Source: Nymphaea colorata
Lineage: Eukaryota > Streptophyta > Magnoliopsida > Nymphaeales > Nymphaeaceae
NCBI RefSeq assembly: GCF_008831285.2
Contig: NC_045139.1
Span: forward strand, 5,308,704 to 5,372,703
Length of the DNA stretch: 64,000 nt
Direction: 5' to 3'
Part shown: positions 27,180 through 37,872 of the stretch, piece after piece
How positions within the stretch are numbered: position 1 is the stretch's first letter
How the letters are laid out: every line of letters starts with the position of its first letter
Notes under the pieces: generated by a model
The model's database searches: none
Told to the model about the DNA's origin: nothing
The model's input: only the letters and a program-made list of their open reading frames with translations
Made by a program: the position numbers and the translations under genes

Positions 27180-27666
27180 GATTTAAGCCTTTGACATTCA
27201 TGACATTGGCTGGAATAGGTGAATGTTGAATGCGCCCTTGTCCCCACCCACCAAATGCAGCTAGCTTGCTGATCAATAGAAGTCAATTCTTTAGAGGTTT
27301 TTGGTTAGAAATTTTAATTATAATGATTTGTCATATAACTTGTAGATCAACCTTGCGATAGATAGCAGAATAACGAAAATGATCTTAATTAATTGCACCA
27401 TTTATGTTACGAATCCACAAAACCATATGCAAATGATCCAAACAAATTTTGGAGACGCACAAAAAAAAAAAATCCTTATAAAGGTTTAACTTCACGGAAT
27501 TGACCCTAGACATCTACCTGAAATTAATACAGGAGAAAGGCAAGAATATTGGAAGTTTAACTAATTCAAGTCCATTGAAATGAATTAATGCAACTGCTTG
27601 ATGCATGACCAATAATTAGCAGGTATTTCATTAATCGTGTCTGACTTTGTTGAGTGGTTGAATTAG
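26102..27666 (+). other. Intron of RLK copy B
   Basis: 1565-bp phase-1 intron, GT at 26102 and AG at 27665-27666. It is longer than in A or C. It holds TA microsatellites at 26748-26769 and 27139-27177 and an AT-rich insert (about 26810-27130) not seen in A. The block CCACCAAATGCAGCTAGC (27248-27265) is shared with intron A (about 13840-13860) and resembles the upstream repeats at 6.75 and 7.95 kb. No gene is seen in it. Confidence 0.83.
27139..27177. repeat. (TA)n microsatellite in RLK B intron
   Basis: Uninterrupted TA run of about 38 bp. Confidence 0.92.
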
Positions 27667-28028
27667 AATTCGGAACCACTGGAAAGGTGTCGACCAAAGC
27701 AGATGTGTACAGCTATGGAATTCTTCTGCTGGAGGTGTTTACCGGAAGAAAGCCTACAGATGAACGGTTCCATGGAGATTTTAGCTTCAGGCAGTGGGTG
27801 GTTGAAGCACTTCCGGTTGCAATCTCAGACGTCACAGATGGCCATCTTCTGAAGGAAAGCAATGGTACTGCAACTGAAAGATCAGCTGCTTGGAATGATC
27901 TGTTAGTGATGATCATGGAGATAGGGCTGTCATGCTCTAGGGAGTCTCCAATTGTAAGAATGGACATGAAGGAGGTAGTCGGCAGGCTTAAAAGGATACG
28001 ACAGAAGGCTTCCTCTATTGAAAAATGA
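27667..28028 (+). CDS. RLK copy B, exon 2: kinase C-lobe end
   Basis: About 120 codons continuing GYIAPE across the intron: KVSTKADVYSYGILLLEVF, GRKPTDE, RQWV, SCSRESP and a final RLKRIRQK. It ends at TGA 28026-28028. No stop or shift is seen. Its 3' half and the following 240 bp were copied to 32.86-33.18 kb (remnant D). Confidence 0.88.
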
Positions 28029-28265
28029 CAAAAATAAACAAATTCTTGTTCATTTTTCTAAAATAAATAGGGTTGTTTAAATACTTTTGCTACTGGCTCA
28101 TTTTTTCCCCAATGCCTTGTCAGAAAAACTTTCTTTCTTTCATAACAGAACAAACCCCTGAGCCTAATGACGCCATCCCCATCTCTTGGGCATGGTTGTG
28201 CTTTGAAGATCAAAGATGAGGGTCAAATTCGACTGTAAGTTGAATATCTCAAGTAAACCGTTAGT
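27850..28265. repeat. Segmental duplication, RLK B 3' end (source side)
   Basis: The last part of exon 2 of B plus 240 bp of 3' flank match 32856-33182. The duplication continues after a gap with 29250-30385 matching 33309-34535. Confidence 0.75.
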
Positions 28266-29249
28266 TTTAAATAAAAGTTGGCATCGAACCGGCTACATGA
28301 CGGACAGAAGCAGAAGCATAATGGTCAGACTCTGCCCAATAACTAAATGAGCCACACTCAAACTGATAGGAAGACCTTCATGAATGCATAGAGCCCGATT
28401 TTTTATTGAGCATCAGGCCAATCCCACCCGAGTGTTTTATAGGACAGTGGTTCCTGAGTGGGCGTTTAGTTAGGAAATTTGGGTCGGGTTGAGATACCGG
28501 AGAAACTTTGTTGTAGAAACCTACAAAGGCGTTCATCCCGGCCTAGCCTACAATAGCTTTTTTTTTTTTTTTTTAAAGGAGCCCATGCAGTTGGGTATTT
28601 TAGTGCACCAAACATAGTATTTTAGTGCACGAAATTTTGTGGGTCAGTATGATTAATGGCGAATATGTTCCTGTTTAAATAGAAAAAAGAAATTTGTTTT
28701 ACAGATAAAAAAATTTCAGAAAAGTGAAAAGGCTCAAAAAGACGGTTCTTTTTCTGTAATTTCAAAGATGCCTCTTTTTCTTTTTCTTTTGGCATTTGAT
28801 TGTTGCATGCGCTAGCCGGCGCACACAACTCGAACTCCTCATTCGAGTCCCTTCCTCCCTTTCTCTTATACGTTTATACGTTTTCTGTATTCCTTTTTGA
28901 GAATCATTGACAATTTGTCACATAATTATATGTTCTCTTTCTTTTTCTACCTTTATCTAGATATCATGCCTTTCCATGTAACGTAAGCAAAACAATTGGA
29001 ACTGCCTCGTCATTCACTTGGTAAGATGGATAGACTTTAAATGTCATTTTCCATCTTGATCACATGCCCAATTGAACCGTTCCAAAAAAGAAACAGATAT
29101 GGAAAAAACATTAATCTCTGATTAAGAAATAGATCGTCTTCGGATTTAAGATATAACATCCGACCGGATTAGGATTCAGATTCTGATATATATAAGTATC
29201 GGATCAGATACAGATTCAGTTCAGATTTAGTTTTAAGTAATTACTCATA
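28266..29249. other. Intergenic downstream of RLK B
   Basis: Contains a T16 run at 28559-28575 and the start of an ATCCGAATC-type repeat near 29130. No gene seen. Confidence 0.5.
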
Positions 29250-30385
29250 TTCCGCAACCTTCTCATTAAGAACATCGTGAACAGTCGCCACCGATACCCT
29301 TGGAGAAGTTGAGAGGACTCGAGAGAAGTTTTTCTTGAAAGTCGATGGACCTAAATACAAAAAATAAAAATGAAGAATATTTGAAAAGTGGGAAAATCTG
29401 CAAGGATGGATGGGATACCAATGAATTGGATTTAAATAATAAAATATATTATTAACTGTCCATGGTTTTGAGCTCCCAAATAAATGAAAAAAAAAAATCA
29501 TATCCAAATTTGTATCCGAAATCACATTCCACAATCTGAATCTCATCCGAATCTAAATTTTTTCCTCATCCAAAATCAGATTTCATAATTTGAATCTGAT
29601 CTAAATCCATTTTTTTCATCCTAATCTAAGTCTGAAATTAGATGTCACAATCAGAATCCAACCCGAATCCTATTTTTGTATTTATATATGAATTTGAATC
29701 TGAATCCATATTTTCAACTGAATCTGGCTTATTTACAAACTGTAAGAGCATTGAATATAGAAATTTTTATTTAAACCTAAGTCCCATCCAGATCTGATCG
29801 GATATTTTTGTATATTTGAATCTGAACTGAATTCGACTGAATGTAACTAAATCTGAATTCATTCCAATGTTTATGCATATATGAATCTAAATTTAATTGG
29901 ATGTCAGTTCTTAATTTCAAATCATATCTGGTTTTTTAGTTGATTAGTAAATTTCTTTTCTTCATCCAAATGTTTTTGGAGCAGTTGGCTTGGACATTCG
30001 ATTCAAATCAGACATCTTGACATCCTTAGGTTGAAGCTTCCCACTCCAACCGACATGTTTCACCATTATAAATAGGGGACGAATCCATTTGTGTGTGTCA
30101 TGTGGATAGAGCTGTAAAATGAGTCGAACCAACTCAAGCTCGACTCAAATTTTGAGTTTCATAAAATTGATTTGGTTGAACTTGACTAAACCATTTATCT
30201 ATGCGTTGAAGAACTGACCTCAGAATGGTGAGAATTTGTCCCTGTGGAACTTGTCTTGCATAAGTTGTTCTTCCTCATGATAAGTCAATAGATCGAATAC
30301 CCGGCCCCCGGCACTCAAGTCAAAGGTCCGGTGCCAAATTACCAAAGTTAGAAAGAGGAAAAAATGCCCTTCAGAATTAGGGTAA
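29250..30385. repeat. Segmental duplication, distal block 1
   Basis: Starts CTTCTCATTAAGAACATCG and ends GTCAATAGATCGAATACCC. It contains an ATCCGAATC-type repeat and a GAGCTCGAGC-type tract. It matches 33309-34535, and in its middle part 55080-56140. Confidence 0.7.
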
Positions 30386-30659
30386 AATTGACAGAGAGCA
30401 TTTCTTTCACTTCTGATTTGAGAAATTTGGTGGTGATTCTGCCGTTGACTGTTGAATGTTTGTTTCTTCGTCCTGATCAAGAAGAAAAACCGAGAAATCA
30501 TTTCTGAACGAAGTTATGCGTGACCGACCACTTAGTTGAACTGTTACATTTTCCTATAGAATAAATGCTTGATCCATTCAAATGCTACGAAATTCTGTTT
30601 TCATCTCAGTTTTTGAATTTTGGAGATACGTAAACGGTAGTCATGGCCATCACCAGTTG

Positions 30660-31500
30660 CTTAATATATAGAGAGAGACAGAAAAAACTAACCTACAGAA
30701 AATAAAGAAGCCATAGTTGCAGGGCCGAGAGCGAAAATAGAGAGGAATGAATGAAGATCTTCGATGAATCCCGAGTCGTGTGTTCGTTCGATGCGAACAG
30801 AGCAGGCTTCGCGAATTTCAGCTTTGCTGCTCATGTTCAAGGGGCAGAAAATCGAGGGATCTCAGAATCACCGACAGCCCCAAATTCGGTTTCCTCCCTC
30901 TTTCCTCCGCTGGAGAAGCTCTTTTGCCGTCTTAAATCAGAGAAGAGACCAAAGCCTTTGAACGGAAGCAAATATGACTGCCAGAGTTTGTGACTCAGTG
31001 AAGGGTTGAGAGAACCTGCTGTCGAGCTGAACCTGTAGGCTGAGAACAGGAGCTGCCGAGAGGAGATTTCTGGAGATGATTCGTGAGGATCTGCAATGGG
31101 CTCGTCACTGACATCCGCAGCAGATAAATTCAGTCGACCCTGAGAAATTCCTGCGATAGGGGTTGCTGCCGGAGTACAGGAAGAATCCAGCGAGAAAGGC
31201 GCCCTTCCCTGACTTCCTTTCCCGCTGTTCTCTGGAATAATTTGCTGGGAAGGTGTATCAGGCGGGAAAGAGGAAGGCCGGCGCTGATTCTTCAGGCAAT
31301 TCTAGCTGTCGAGAAGAAGATTATTCCAATTCCAGGTGTCTGAAAAACCTCTCTACAAGAGCAGTCGGTTTCCCTCTCTCGTTTTGCTCTGATGTCAAGG
31401 GATAACTTATTGAAGAAAACAGAGGAAGCGCGAAAGATAAAGTTGGAGAGAACTTGATTCTATTGATTCCTTTGAACAACGTATATATAGTACAAAAAAA
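30660..31500 (-). mobile_element. LTR-retrotransposon fragment on the minus strand
   Basis: Read on the minus strand, a TATA-like TACTATATATACG (31485-31497) is followed 100 bp on by TTGACATCAGAGC (31385-31398), a degenerate initiator-Met primer site, and then 650 bp of GC-richer leader ending in an ATG (30710 region) with a short frame. The layout equals an LTR end, PBS and leader. The rest of the element is missing at 30660, where a short GA run starts. Ends are approximate. Confidence 0.4.
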
Positions 31501-32004
31501 GGTTATCGGTTTCAAGATTTTTGGTACACAAAATCATGATAATACACAATTTCTTGAAAAATTGAGAAAAAAATATTTCTCACTTTCATTTACAAGATCC
31601 ACAATTTTTGGAGTGGATGAAGGATTACAAAAAAGAAGGTTAAAACGGAACAAATCTGCCATGTCTCCCTTTTAAGTAATTTTAGTAATTTCGATTTTAT
31701 CAATCTCCCCAACGTCTTCCTTAATTTCCGTCTTTCTATTGATATCAAGATCCTCAACGTCTTCAGCAATTTCCTTGGTTTTCAGCACGGAAGTATCCCT
31801 AAAATCACGTTTTGCTGATTTGCATGATTAGCAACTGAAAATGTAGTCTGCATAACAATAACAGATCTTGATAAGAGATCTGATCCCTTTTTTCTTGACA
31901 CTTTGTTTATCACACAGTATTTGCCTGATTATCTTACCTAAAATGGTTTGGCCTGTACTCTATATATTGAGAGTCCATCTTCTCTCAATAACATAAGAGA
32001 ATGA

Positions 32005-32695
32005 ATAAAGAGAGAGCTCCCTTTCCCATGGATGCAGACATTACCAGGTGCATGCTTGAGTTTTTTTTTTTTTTATATGTTTTAACACTTCTTTTATAGG
32101 AGGCTGGTAGAGTGTGCATGCATTTGCTTAGTTATATATGTACTAGCATATGTGATATGAAGTTCTAATAGTTTACTCTCATGCCTATGTGGTTGCAGTT
32201 TGAACATGGGAAACAGGAGCTACGGCCGATGCCTCAGAGGAACAAGCTTGAGGTATGGCTTAAGAAAACACTGTTGTTACTAGGCCTACTGAATCAAACC
32301 AATCTAGCAGAAAAACGAGCGATCTCAACCTGCTTTAAAAATGGATGAAACGTCTGCCATAAAGTTTAAACATGCATTACAAGACTAGAGTCAGTACATT
32401 TCTGCCTATGATGAAGCATGATAAGCATTCACACTTGGCGACAAACTATGAAACCAGTGAAGTTTTCAAGGAATTGATTTGTGTCTTGTGCATTTGGGTA
32501 GGTCAGCAGGCCTAGGGTGAGCGCTCAAGGATTAAGCACACCTCTAAAACTGGTGCCAATCGAAGAGGAAAAGAAGATAATGCCTCAGATGGAGGAATTT
32601 GAGGCGATGGTGGACGCAGTTATCAATCCAAATGCTGATATGGTCCGCAACATGCGAAGATTACCTGTCTTTGTGGCTCTATCAGATCCCTGAAC
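32005..32695 (+). other. Possible spliced gene fragment, unrecognised
   Basis: ATGGATGCAGACATTACCAG followed by GT (32029-32050); a block flanked by TTGCAG and GTATGG at 32199-32252 reading FEHGKQELRPMPQRNKLE; and a block from about 32502 reading RPRVSAQGLSTPLKLVPIEE then EFEAMVDAVINPNADMVRN to a stop at 32692. The codon use looks protein-like and splice signals fit, but phases do not join cleanly and I recognise no family. It could be a captured or decayed exon set. Confidence 0.2.
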
Positions 32696-32855
32696 TCTCG
32701 CTCTTAACATTATTCATCGCCTTACCATTCTTTCTGCCTATATGTGTTCGCTTGGATGATATAAAGAATTTTCCATTGTGAGAAGTTGTGAAGCGTTTGG
32801 AAGATGACTACTTAAGATAGAAGTTAAAACCTTACCTGGCAAAATCTTATCGTTT

Positions 32856-33040
32856 CTCTTACTGAAGGAAACCAAGGGTACTGCAACTGAAAGACCAGCT
32901 GCTTGGAATGAGCTGTTGGTGATGATGATGGAGATAAGGCTGTCATGTTCAAGGGAGTCTCCAATTGTAAGAATGGACATGAAGGACGTAGTCGCCAGGC
33001 TTAAAAGGATATCACAGAAGGCTTCTTCTTTTGAAAAATG
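32856..33040 (+). pseudogene. RLK remnant D: fragment of exon 2 only
   Basis: This reads as the last 60 codons of an RLK exon 2: ERPAAWNELLVMMMEIRLSC, then SRESPIVRMDMKDVV and ARLKRISQKASSFEK, ending at TGT-CAG where the paralogs have TGA. No exon 1, TM or start of exon 2 lies nearby. The following 140 bp (to about 33182) match the 3' flank of copy B (28115-28262), so this is the broken end of a segmental duplication and not a retrocopy. It cannot encode a kinase. Confidence 0.8.
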
Positions 33041-33308
33041 TCAGAAAAACATTCTTTATTTCATAACAGATTAAACCCCTGAGCCTAACCAGTGCCATCG
33101 CCATCTCTTGGGCATGGTTGTGCTGTGAAGATCAAAGATGAGGGTCACAGTCGACTGTAAGTTGAATTTCTCAAGTAACCTTCTCCTGCTTTTGAATCTG
33201 CTTAGAATAACATTTATCGCAAAACGAAAAGGCCACCACCCAAATATGGAACCATTTCTCAATGTCCACAAGCTCCAGCATGCTGATACTCTTGGAGAAG
33301 CTGAAGTT

Positions 33309-34535
33309 CTTCCGCAACCTTCTCATTAAGAACATCGGGAACAGTCGTCACCGATACTCTTGGAGGAGTTGGGAGGACTCAAGAGAACGACTGGCCATGG
33401 TTTTCTTGAAAATCGATGGACCTAAATATAAAAAATAAAAATGTAAAATATTAGAAAAGTGAGAAAATCTGTAAGGATGGATGCCAATCGATCCTATTCA
33501 AATAAAATATATTCTTGACCGTAGGGAAACTTCTATACTCGGATTCAAGTTTGGACACAAATTTAAGAAAAGTAAGTCCCATCTGCATCTGATCCGATAT
33601 TTTTGTATATTTGAATCTGAACTGAATTCAACTGAATATAACTAAATCTGAATCCGTTCGAATATTTTTGCATATATGAATCTAAATCTAATCGGATGTC
33701 ATTTCTTAATTTCCAATCGTATCTAATTTTTTAGTTGGTTTGTAAATTTTTTAGTCAATTCAAATCACCATATTGGCATCCTTAGGTTGAAGTTTCCCCA
33801 CTCCAACTGACATGTTTCACCATTATAAATAGGAGACGAGTCCATTTGTGTGCATCATGTGGATAGAGCTGTAAAACGAGTCGAGCCAACTCAAGCTCGA
33901 CTCGAACTTGCTTTGTTAAGCTCAAGCTTAACTCAAAAATCGCAATTATAAACAAGTCAAGTTCGAGTTTCATAAAATTGATTTGATTGAACTTTAGTAA
34001 ACCATTATTCTAGGCATTCTTTTGAAAATTTTCAAACTTAAAACCAAAAAAAGAAGTCAGGTCAAATGGGGAGTTGGTAAACGAGTTATGCTCGAGCTTT
34101 GCCTTGGACCATTGAATGGAGTTCAAGCTGACCTTGCATAGCTAAACTCGAGCTCGAGCCATGCTGAACGAGCTCAATTTTGACTCGGCCCGTATATATC
34201 CCTACAAGTGGATCAAGTGTGTGCTGAAGTGGTGTGAGGTCCCTGTGTAGTGAACTCACGGCATAAGCAAGTGTTGATGATTCATTTCTTAGTTTTAATT
34301 TTGACAGCACTCATTCCTGTTGAATGGTTTGCCCCATCACTGTATCCGTGCCTTTTCATGCTGAATGTTTAAACTCTTGGGTGGCTTTTTCCCTCGGAAG
34401 GATAATGAGATTGTTCTCCTCAAAGATGTTCCTTTCATCCAATTGACCTCACAATGGTGACAATATGTCCCTGTGGAACTTGTCTTGCATAAGTTGTTCT
34501 TCTTCATGCTAAGTCAATAGATCAAATACCCTTAA
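33309..34535. repeat. Segmental duplication, distal block 2
   Basis: Direct copy of 29250-30385 lying just behind RLK remnant D, in the same order and orientation as behind RLK B. Confidence 0.7.
33860..34200. repeat. GAGCTCGAGC-type dispersed repeat
   Basis: Dense AGCTCGA words in both orientations (CAAGCTCGACTCG, CTCGAGCTCGAGCC). Relatives at 30110-30200, 55690-56060 and 21490-21600. Non-coding. Confidence 0.55.
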
Positions 34536-35199
34536 GAATTAGGAAAAAAAAAAGACCCTTCACATGATTATCATGAGTTCAGTGTACCCTCCCAGATTTT
34601 GAGAAATGTAAACTAACTTACTCTTTGGCAGTCTAGAAAAAGAAAAAAAAAATCACTTTGGCCCCTTCAAAAGTTTTTAAATCGTGAATTTTTCTTAGGC
34701 ATAATAAAGTCAGCTGCAAATTTGAGGAAAAATATCGTAATTTTTAAAATTTGAAAAATCTTAAAAATTAAGGAAAAAATAGAATGTAGGAAAGAGCATA
34801 AAACATAACTAGATAATCCACAAATAAAAATTGGAAAATAGAAACAGTTTGACATTGAAAAGGGAAAAATAAAAAGGCCTAAAATGATTAAATGAGAGGC
34901 AAAAAATGGAAAAAAAGCTCATTTTTTAGTGCCTTTTTATTTTGGTACTTTTTTTCAAAAAAAGTCACCTTTTTTTTGGCTTTTTTTGGATGATTTGATT
35001 GGCTCAATCTGAATGCATTTTTCAAAAAAAAAAACTTGCTTTTCTTACTACGTGTCTGTTTATTGTTTTGAAATCTAAAGGGAACATATCATTTTCGTTC
35101 ACACTTACCATATCATTGTCGTTTCACACTTGATAGCCTTCCCTAATATCTCTAAGGGTATTTATGTAATTTTTCCTAATGTGGGTTTGCTCTAATCAC
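34536..35199. other. A/T-rich low-complexity DNA
   Basis: Long A and T runs alternating with AAAAATGG-type words, the same repeat type as the 255-bp duplication at 44223. No gene. Confidence 0.5.
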
Positions 35200-36240
35200 A
35201 TGTAAAAGAAAACGCCGTTGTAGCTTGTGCTTTTTAATTTTTTTCTGATAGTGAAAACTGCTTTGTGTGGGGGGTGGCCGTGGACGTAAGAAAACGTTGT
35301 CTCCTCCAAACCACTTAAAATCTTTGTATGTTCTTTCTATGTCTTTCTTTTCTTCTGATTCAATTTCCTTAGTGTGTTAAGAAAGTGAGAGAGAGAGAGC
35401 CAAGTTTCTAAAAGGTGAGATAGGGTTCAGATCCATGGAGAGAGCGGCGCAACCAGATCCATTCCAGGCGCCCTTTTGCTTATGTTTATTTACTCTTTTG
35501 TACCGTCTCGGTTTGAGATGTGTTAGAATCGTTTTTGCTTATGTTCTTGTGCCGTCTCGGGTTCGGAGTTAGTGAACCGAGACGTTCTCTTTTGTATATA
35601 AACTCAAGGGCATGAAAACCTAATTATGTTTTTGATAATGAAGAATTGAGTTTGGTGACTTTCTCTCTCTTCTCCCTGCGTGGGACTTCTCCTTCTCTCT
35701 CATCCCATCTTCTTCTCCACCCAGTCTACTCGTCTTGTTGGTGGCGACTGGAACTTTTTCTTCTCACCCTTGACCAACGACGGCTGGTGTCTTTCTTCGA
35801 TCTGATGGCGTCAATCCTCCTCCCGTCCTCAAAACTCTTTTCTTCTTCTCTCCAACTGGCTGAAGGAATCCACAGTTGAAGATTGCAAGGGGATGCTTCC
35901 AGCCGTCCAAGTGATCAATAGCCTATGCTTCACCCCAGCCAACACAAAGAAGTGTTTTACGGTGCATTCCTTTGCATACTCACGAAGGTTTAGAGGCCGA
36001 AATCACAACAGGGAAGGCTGCAGCAAAGGAGCATGTTAGTAGCTCTGATGTTCGACTTCCAAAGTAGCAGCACGACCATCAACCGATGAACGAACATCAT
36101 TCTCCCCTGATCCTGCGATAGGAGGAAAAGCTGTGGCAGACCACAAAACAAAGATCAATCCACCTTGCTGAGCTTGATCTTGGGTAGCGATAGCGCATCA
36201 GCAACGAGATTCTATCAGTTGGTATCAGAGCAAACAATCT
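35200..36240 (+). mobile_element. LTR-retrotransposon 5' part(s), nested
   Basis: Sequence at 35265-35400 (GGCCGTGGACGTAAG, then CCACTTAAAATCTTTG, then a T/C-rich run ending GTGTTAAG) has the layout of the U5 end of Ty1-copia LTRs, followed by a degenerate primer site and ATGGAGAGAG at 35435. A second LTR-like block, with a repeated CGTCTCGG motif and TATATAAACTC at 35595-35610, runs to about 36217 and is followed by a clear PBS. No paired 3' LTR was found downstream, so ends are approximate. The arrangement suggests one LTR element nested in another. Confidence 0.45.
36219..36231 (+). promoter_or_regulatory. Retrotransposon primer binding site (initiator tRNA-Met type)
   Basis: TTGGTATCAGAGC matches the complement of the 3' end of plant initiator tRNA-Met, the primer used by most plant LTR retrotransposons. 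It lies just after LTR-like sequence and before a leader with no long frame. Confidence 0.75.
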
Positions 36241-37335
36241 GCACCGGCGGAGATTCAAAAGGTTACAGACAAAGAGTAAAACAACACCGCAGGTTACAAA
36301 TGGGAAGACAGCAGAAATCGAGCGACTCAGAGCCCCGTCGCTATTTTTCTGTGTAGATTTATCACTCGAGCCATAGATCTCCGGAATCGTCTGAGTCTCA
36401 AGCATCTTCCAGCAGATTTTCAGAATTTTTGAGGCTGTGGTTGGCAAAGAATCGATTTTTGAAGAGGCGCGGTTTCTCAGACGCTCTTTTCCCCAATTTG
36501 GGCGACCAAGAGCATTCCAGCATTGATTCAGCTCAAAATCTTGATTAATTTGTGTGGACAATCAATCCAGAAGCTTCCTGATGAATTTCTGAGCAAATCG
36601 AGCCCAAGATCGTTGAATTCCATCCAGAAACGAGCTCAGAATTGTGAGTGGAATTTGCTGGAGTTTCTTGCTACTTTTTCAGTGCGAAGGCTATTTTCCG
36701 GTGAACCTGATAAGTTCCGGCGCTGTGTTCTTTGATCCCCAGTGCTGTCGTGTGTTTCTGTGTCCAAAGCAGCCCAGAATCACCGGCATATGCGAGTCTC
36801 ATCGTGTCTCAAGCAACAGAATCCAGTATTCTCGTCATATCCCATCACGTGTACCATTCAGCACGAGTCCAGGCACCCGACGAATCTCACTTTGCACGTG
36901 TCGGCTTCTCTTCAACGGGGGTGACATCGTGTCAGCGTGTCCCACCTCTTGATGCACGTGTCCAGGCTCGATTCTCACCTAAGTTCTTCTTCTTAGTCGC
37001 CTGGAAATCCCGAATCTGCATCAACTTCAAATCATCGGCGTTTTCAGCTCCAGCCTTCGTTCGGGTCGAGCAAACATGCATTGGAGTCGCCTTTGTCTTG
37101 GCTATCTTCTTACAAATTTTTAAATTTTTTGGTGAAGCATACCGGGAACAGCGCAATTTTGAGTGCAGACTATTCTAAAGAGCATCCTGTGACTAAGTTC
37201 CTGCTGAAATACAACCGAGTAACCTGTCTGAGGCGTCCCTTTTACTTAGGATGAGTTAGGCAACAAACTTGCTGTCACTGGGCTCCCTCAAACGTCCACC
37301 AACTTCATAAATCTTGGACCAACCAGCAAGGAGTC
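36232..37335 (+). other. Retrotransposon leader / internal sequence
   Basis: 1.1 kb after the primer binding site. It is GC-richer than its surroundings and contains only short frames on both strands (up to 154 codons), none with recognisable gag, protease or polymerase motifs. It is best read as non-coding leader or a degraded gag region. Confidence 0.4.
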
Positions 37336-37872
37336 ATGCCTTTCAGCCGAAGAGAAGACTTGCATATGGCCCGTGCAGAGGACTTAGTTCTTGGCGTCTA
37401 CGCGAGGGACAAACACCTACAAGATATAGTGCTGATCCCTGGTTCGGAGATCAATCAAGGATTGAGAGTAGAGGTATGGACTGCGGGAAGATTTACGGAT
37501 TGCGACTTGGTGTTCCAACACCCGAGCATCCACGGGTTCCACTTTGAGCTCGAGATCGACAAGGGGGCCCATCGAATTTGGGTGACCAATGTGACACTGA
37601 CAGGTAAACTAAGTGTGGCAGGGTATAGCGTAAGACCACAGCAAACAATGAGGATCTATCTAGGTGAGGCTCTCCAAGTTGGAAACTCAAGCTGGAGCTT
37701 GGTGCTAGAGGTGACTCCCTCATCTCCGGACCAAGAAGATGGAAATCATAACCACGAGCAAAATGGAGGCTATGACAACAACCACCAAGAGCCGTACGTG
37801 GAAAGTCCGGAGGCACAAGTAATGCAGCAGCTTTGTGAGAAAATGATTCTTACAAGTTGCATGCTACTATGA
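37336..37872 (+). CDS. FHA-like domain ORF (178 aa) between LTR leader and LINE
   Basis: An uninterrupted 178-codon frame. Residues 50-125 resemble a forkhead-associated phosphothreonine-binding domain. There is a GR pair (AGRFTDCDLVF), then HPSIHGFHFELEI in place of the usual hPsIS-R-x-H core, then a beta-rich stretch, RPQQTMRIYLGEALQVG and SSWSLVLEVTP. By memory of the family it is closest to the N-terminal FHA domain of plant PS1-type proteins. The Ser and Arg that contact phosphothreonine in active FHA domains appear as His and Gly, so binding may be lost. The C-terminus is Asn/Gln/Glu-rich. It lies directly after LTR-retrotransposon leader sequence and runs into LINE sequence at about 37860. 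It may be a host gene fragment captured by a retroelement, or the first exon of a broken gene. The domain call is by eye only. Confidence 0.45.
   Translation: MPFSRREDLHMARAEDLVLGVYARDKHLQDIVLIPGSEINQGLRVEVWTAGRFTDCDLVFQHPSIHGFHFELEIDKGAHRIWVTNVTLTGKLSVAGYSVRPQQTMRIYLGEALQVGNSSWSLVLEVTPSSPDQEDGNHNHEQNGGYDNNHQEPYVESPEAQVMQQLCEKMILTSCMLL

Larger units (their letters stand above)
23457..28028 (+). pseudogene. LRR receptor-like kinase copy B (subfamily XII, non-RD), single frameshift
   Basis: Same architecture as A and C: exon 1 23457-26101, intron 26102-27666, exon 2 27667-28028. The ATG at 23457 begins MATTGWSPQP, shared with copy C (MATTGRSPQP), which settles the start. The only visible lesion is one extra A in an A10 run at 23873-23882, where A and C keep a 21-nt frame after the preceding TCT codon and B has 22 nt. 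This terminates the frame at 23889-23891 after 144 codons, while the next frame is open for the remaining 730 codons of exon 1. Coding length is 3007 nt, one more than 1002 codons. Because the lesion is in a homopolymer it may be a base-call or assembly error; if so, B is the best candidate for an intact receptor in the array. AATAAA follows at 28033-28038. Confidence 0.88.

Noticed and set aside
36097-36561. Minus-strand frame of 154 codons in the LTR leader
   Set aside because: Overlaps the primer binding site on the opposite strand and shows no gag, protease or polymerase motif.
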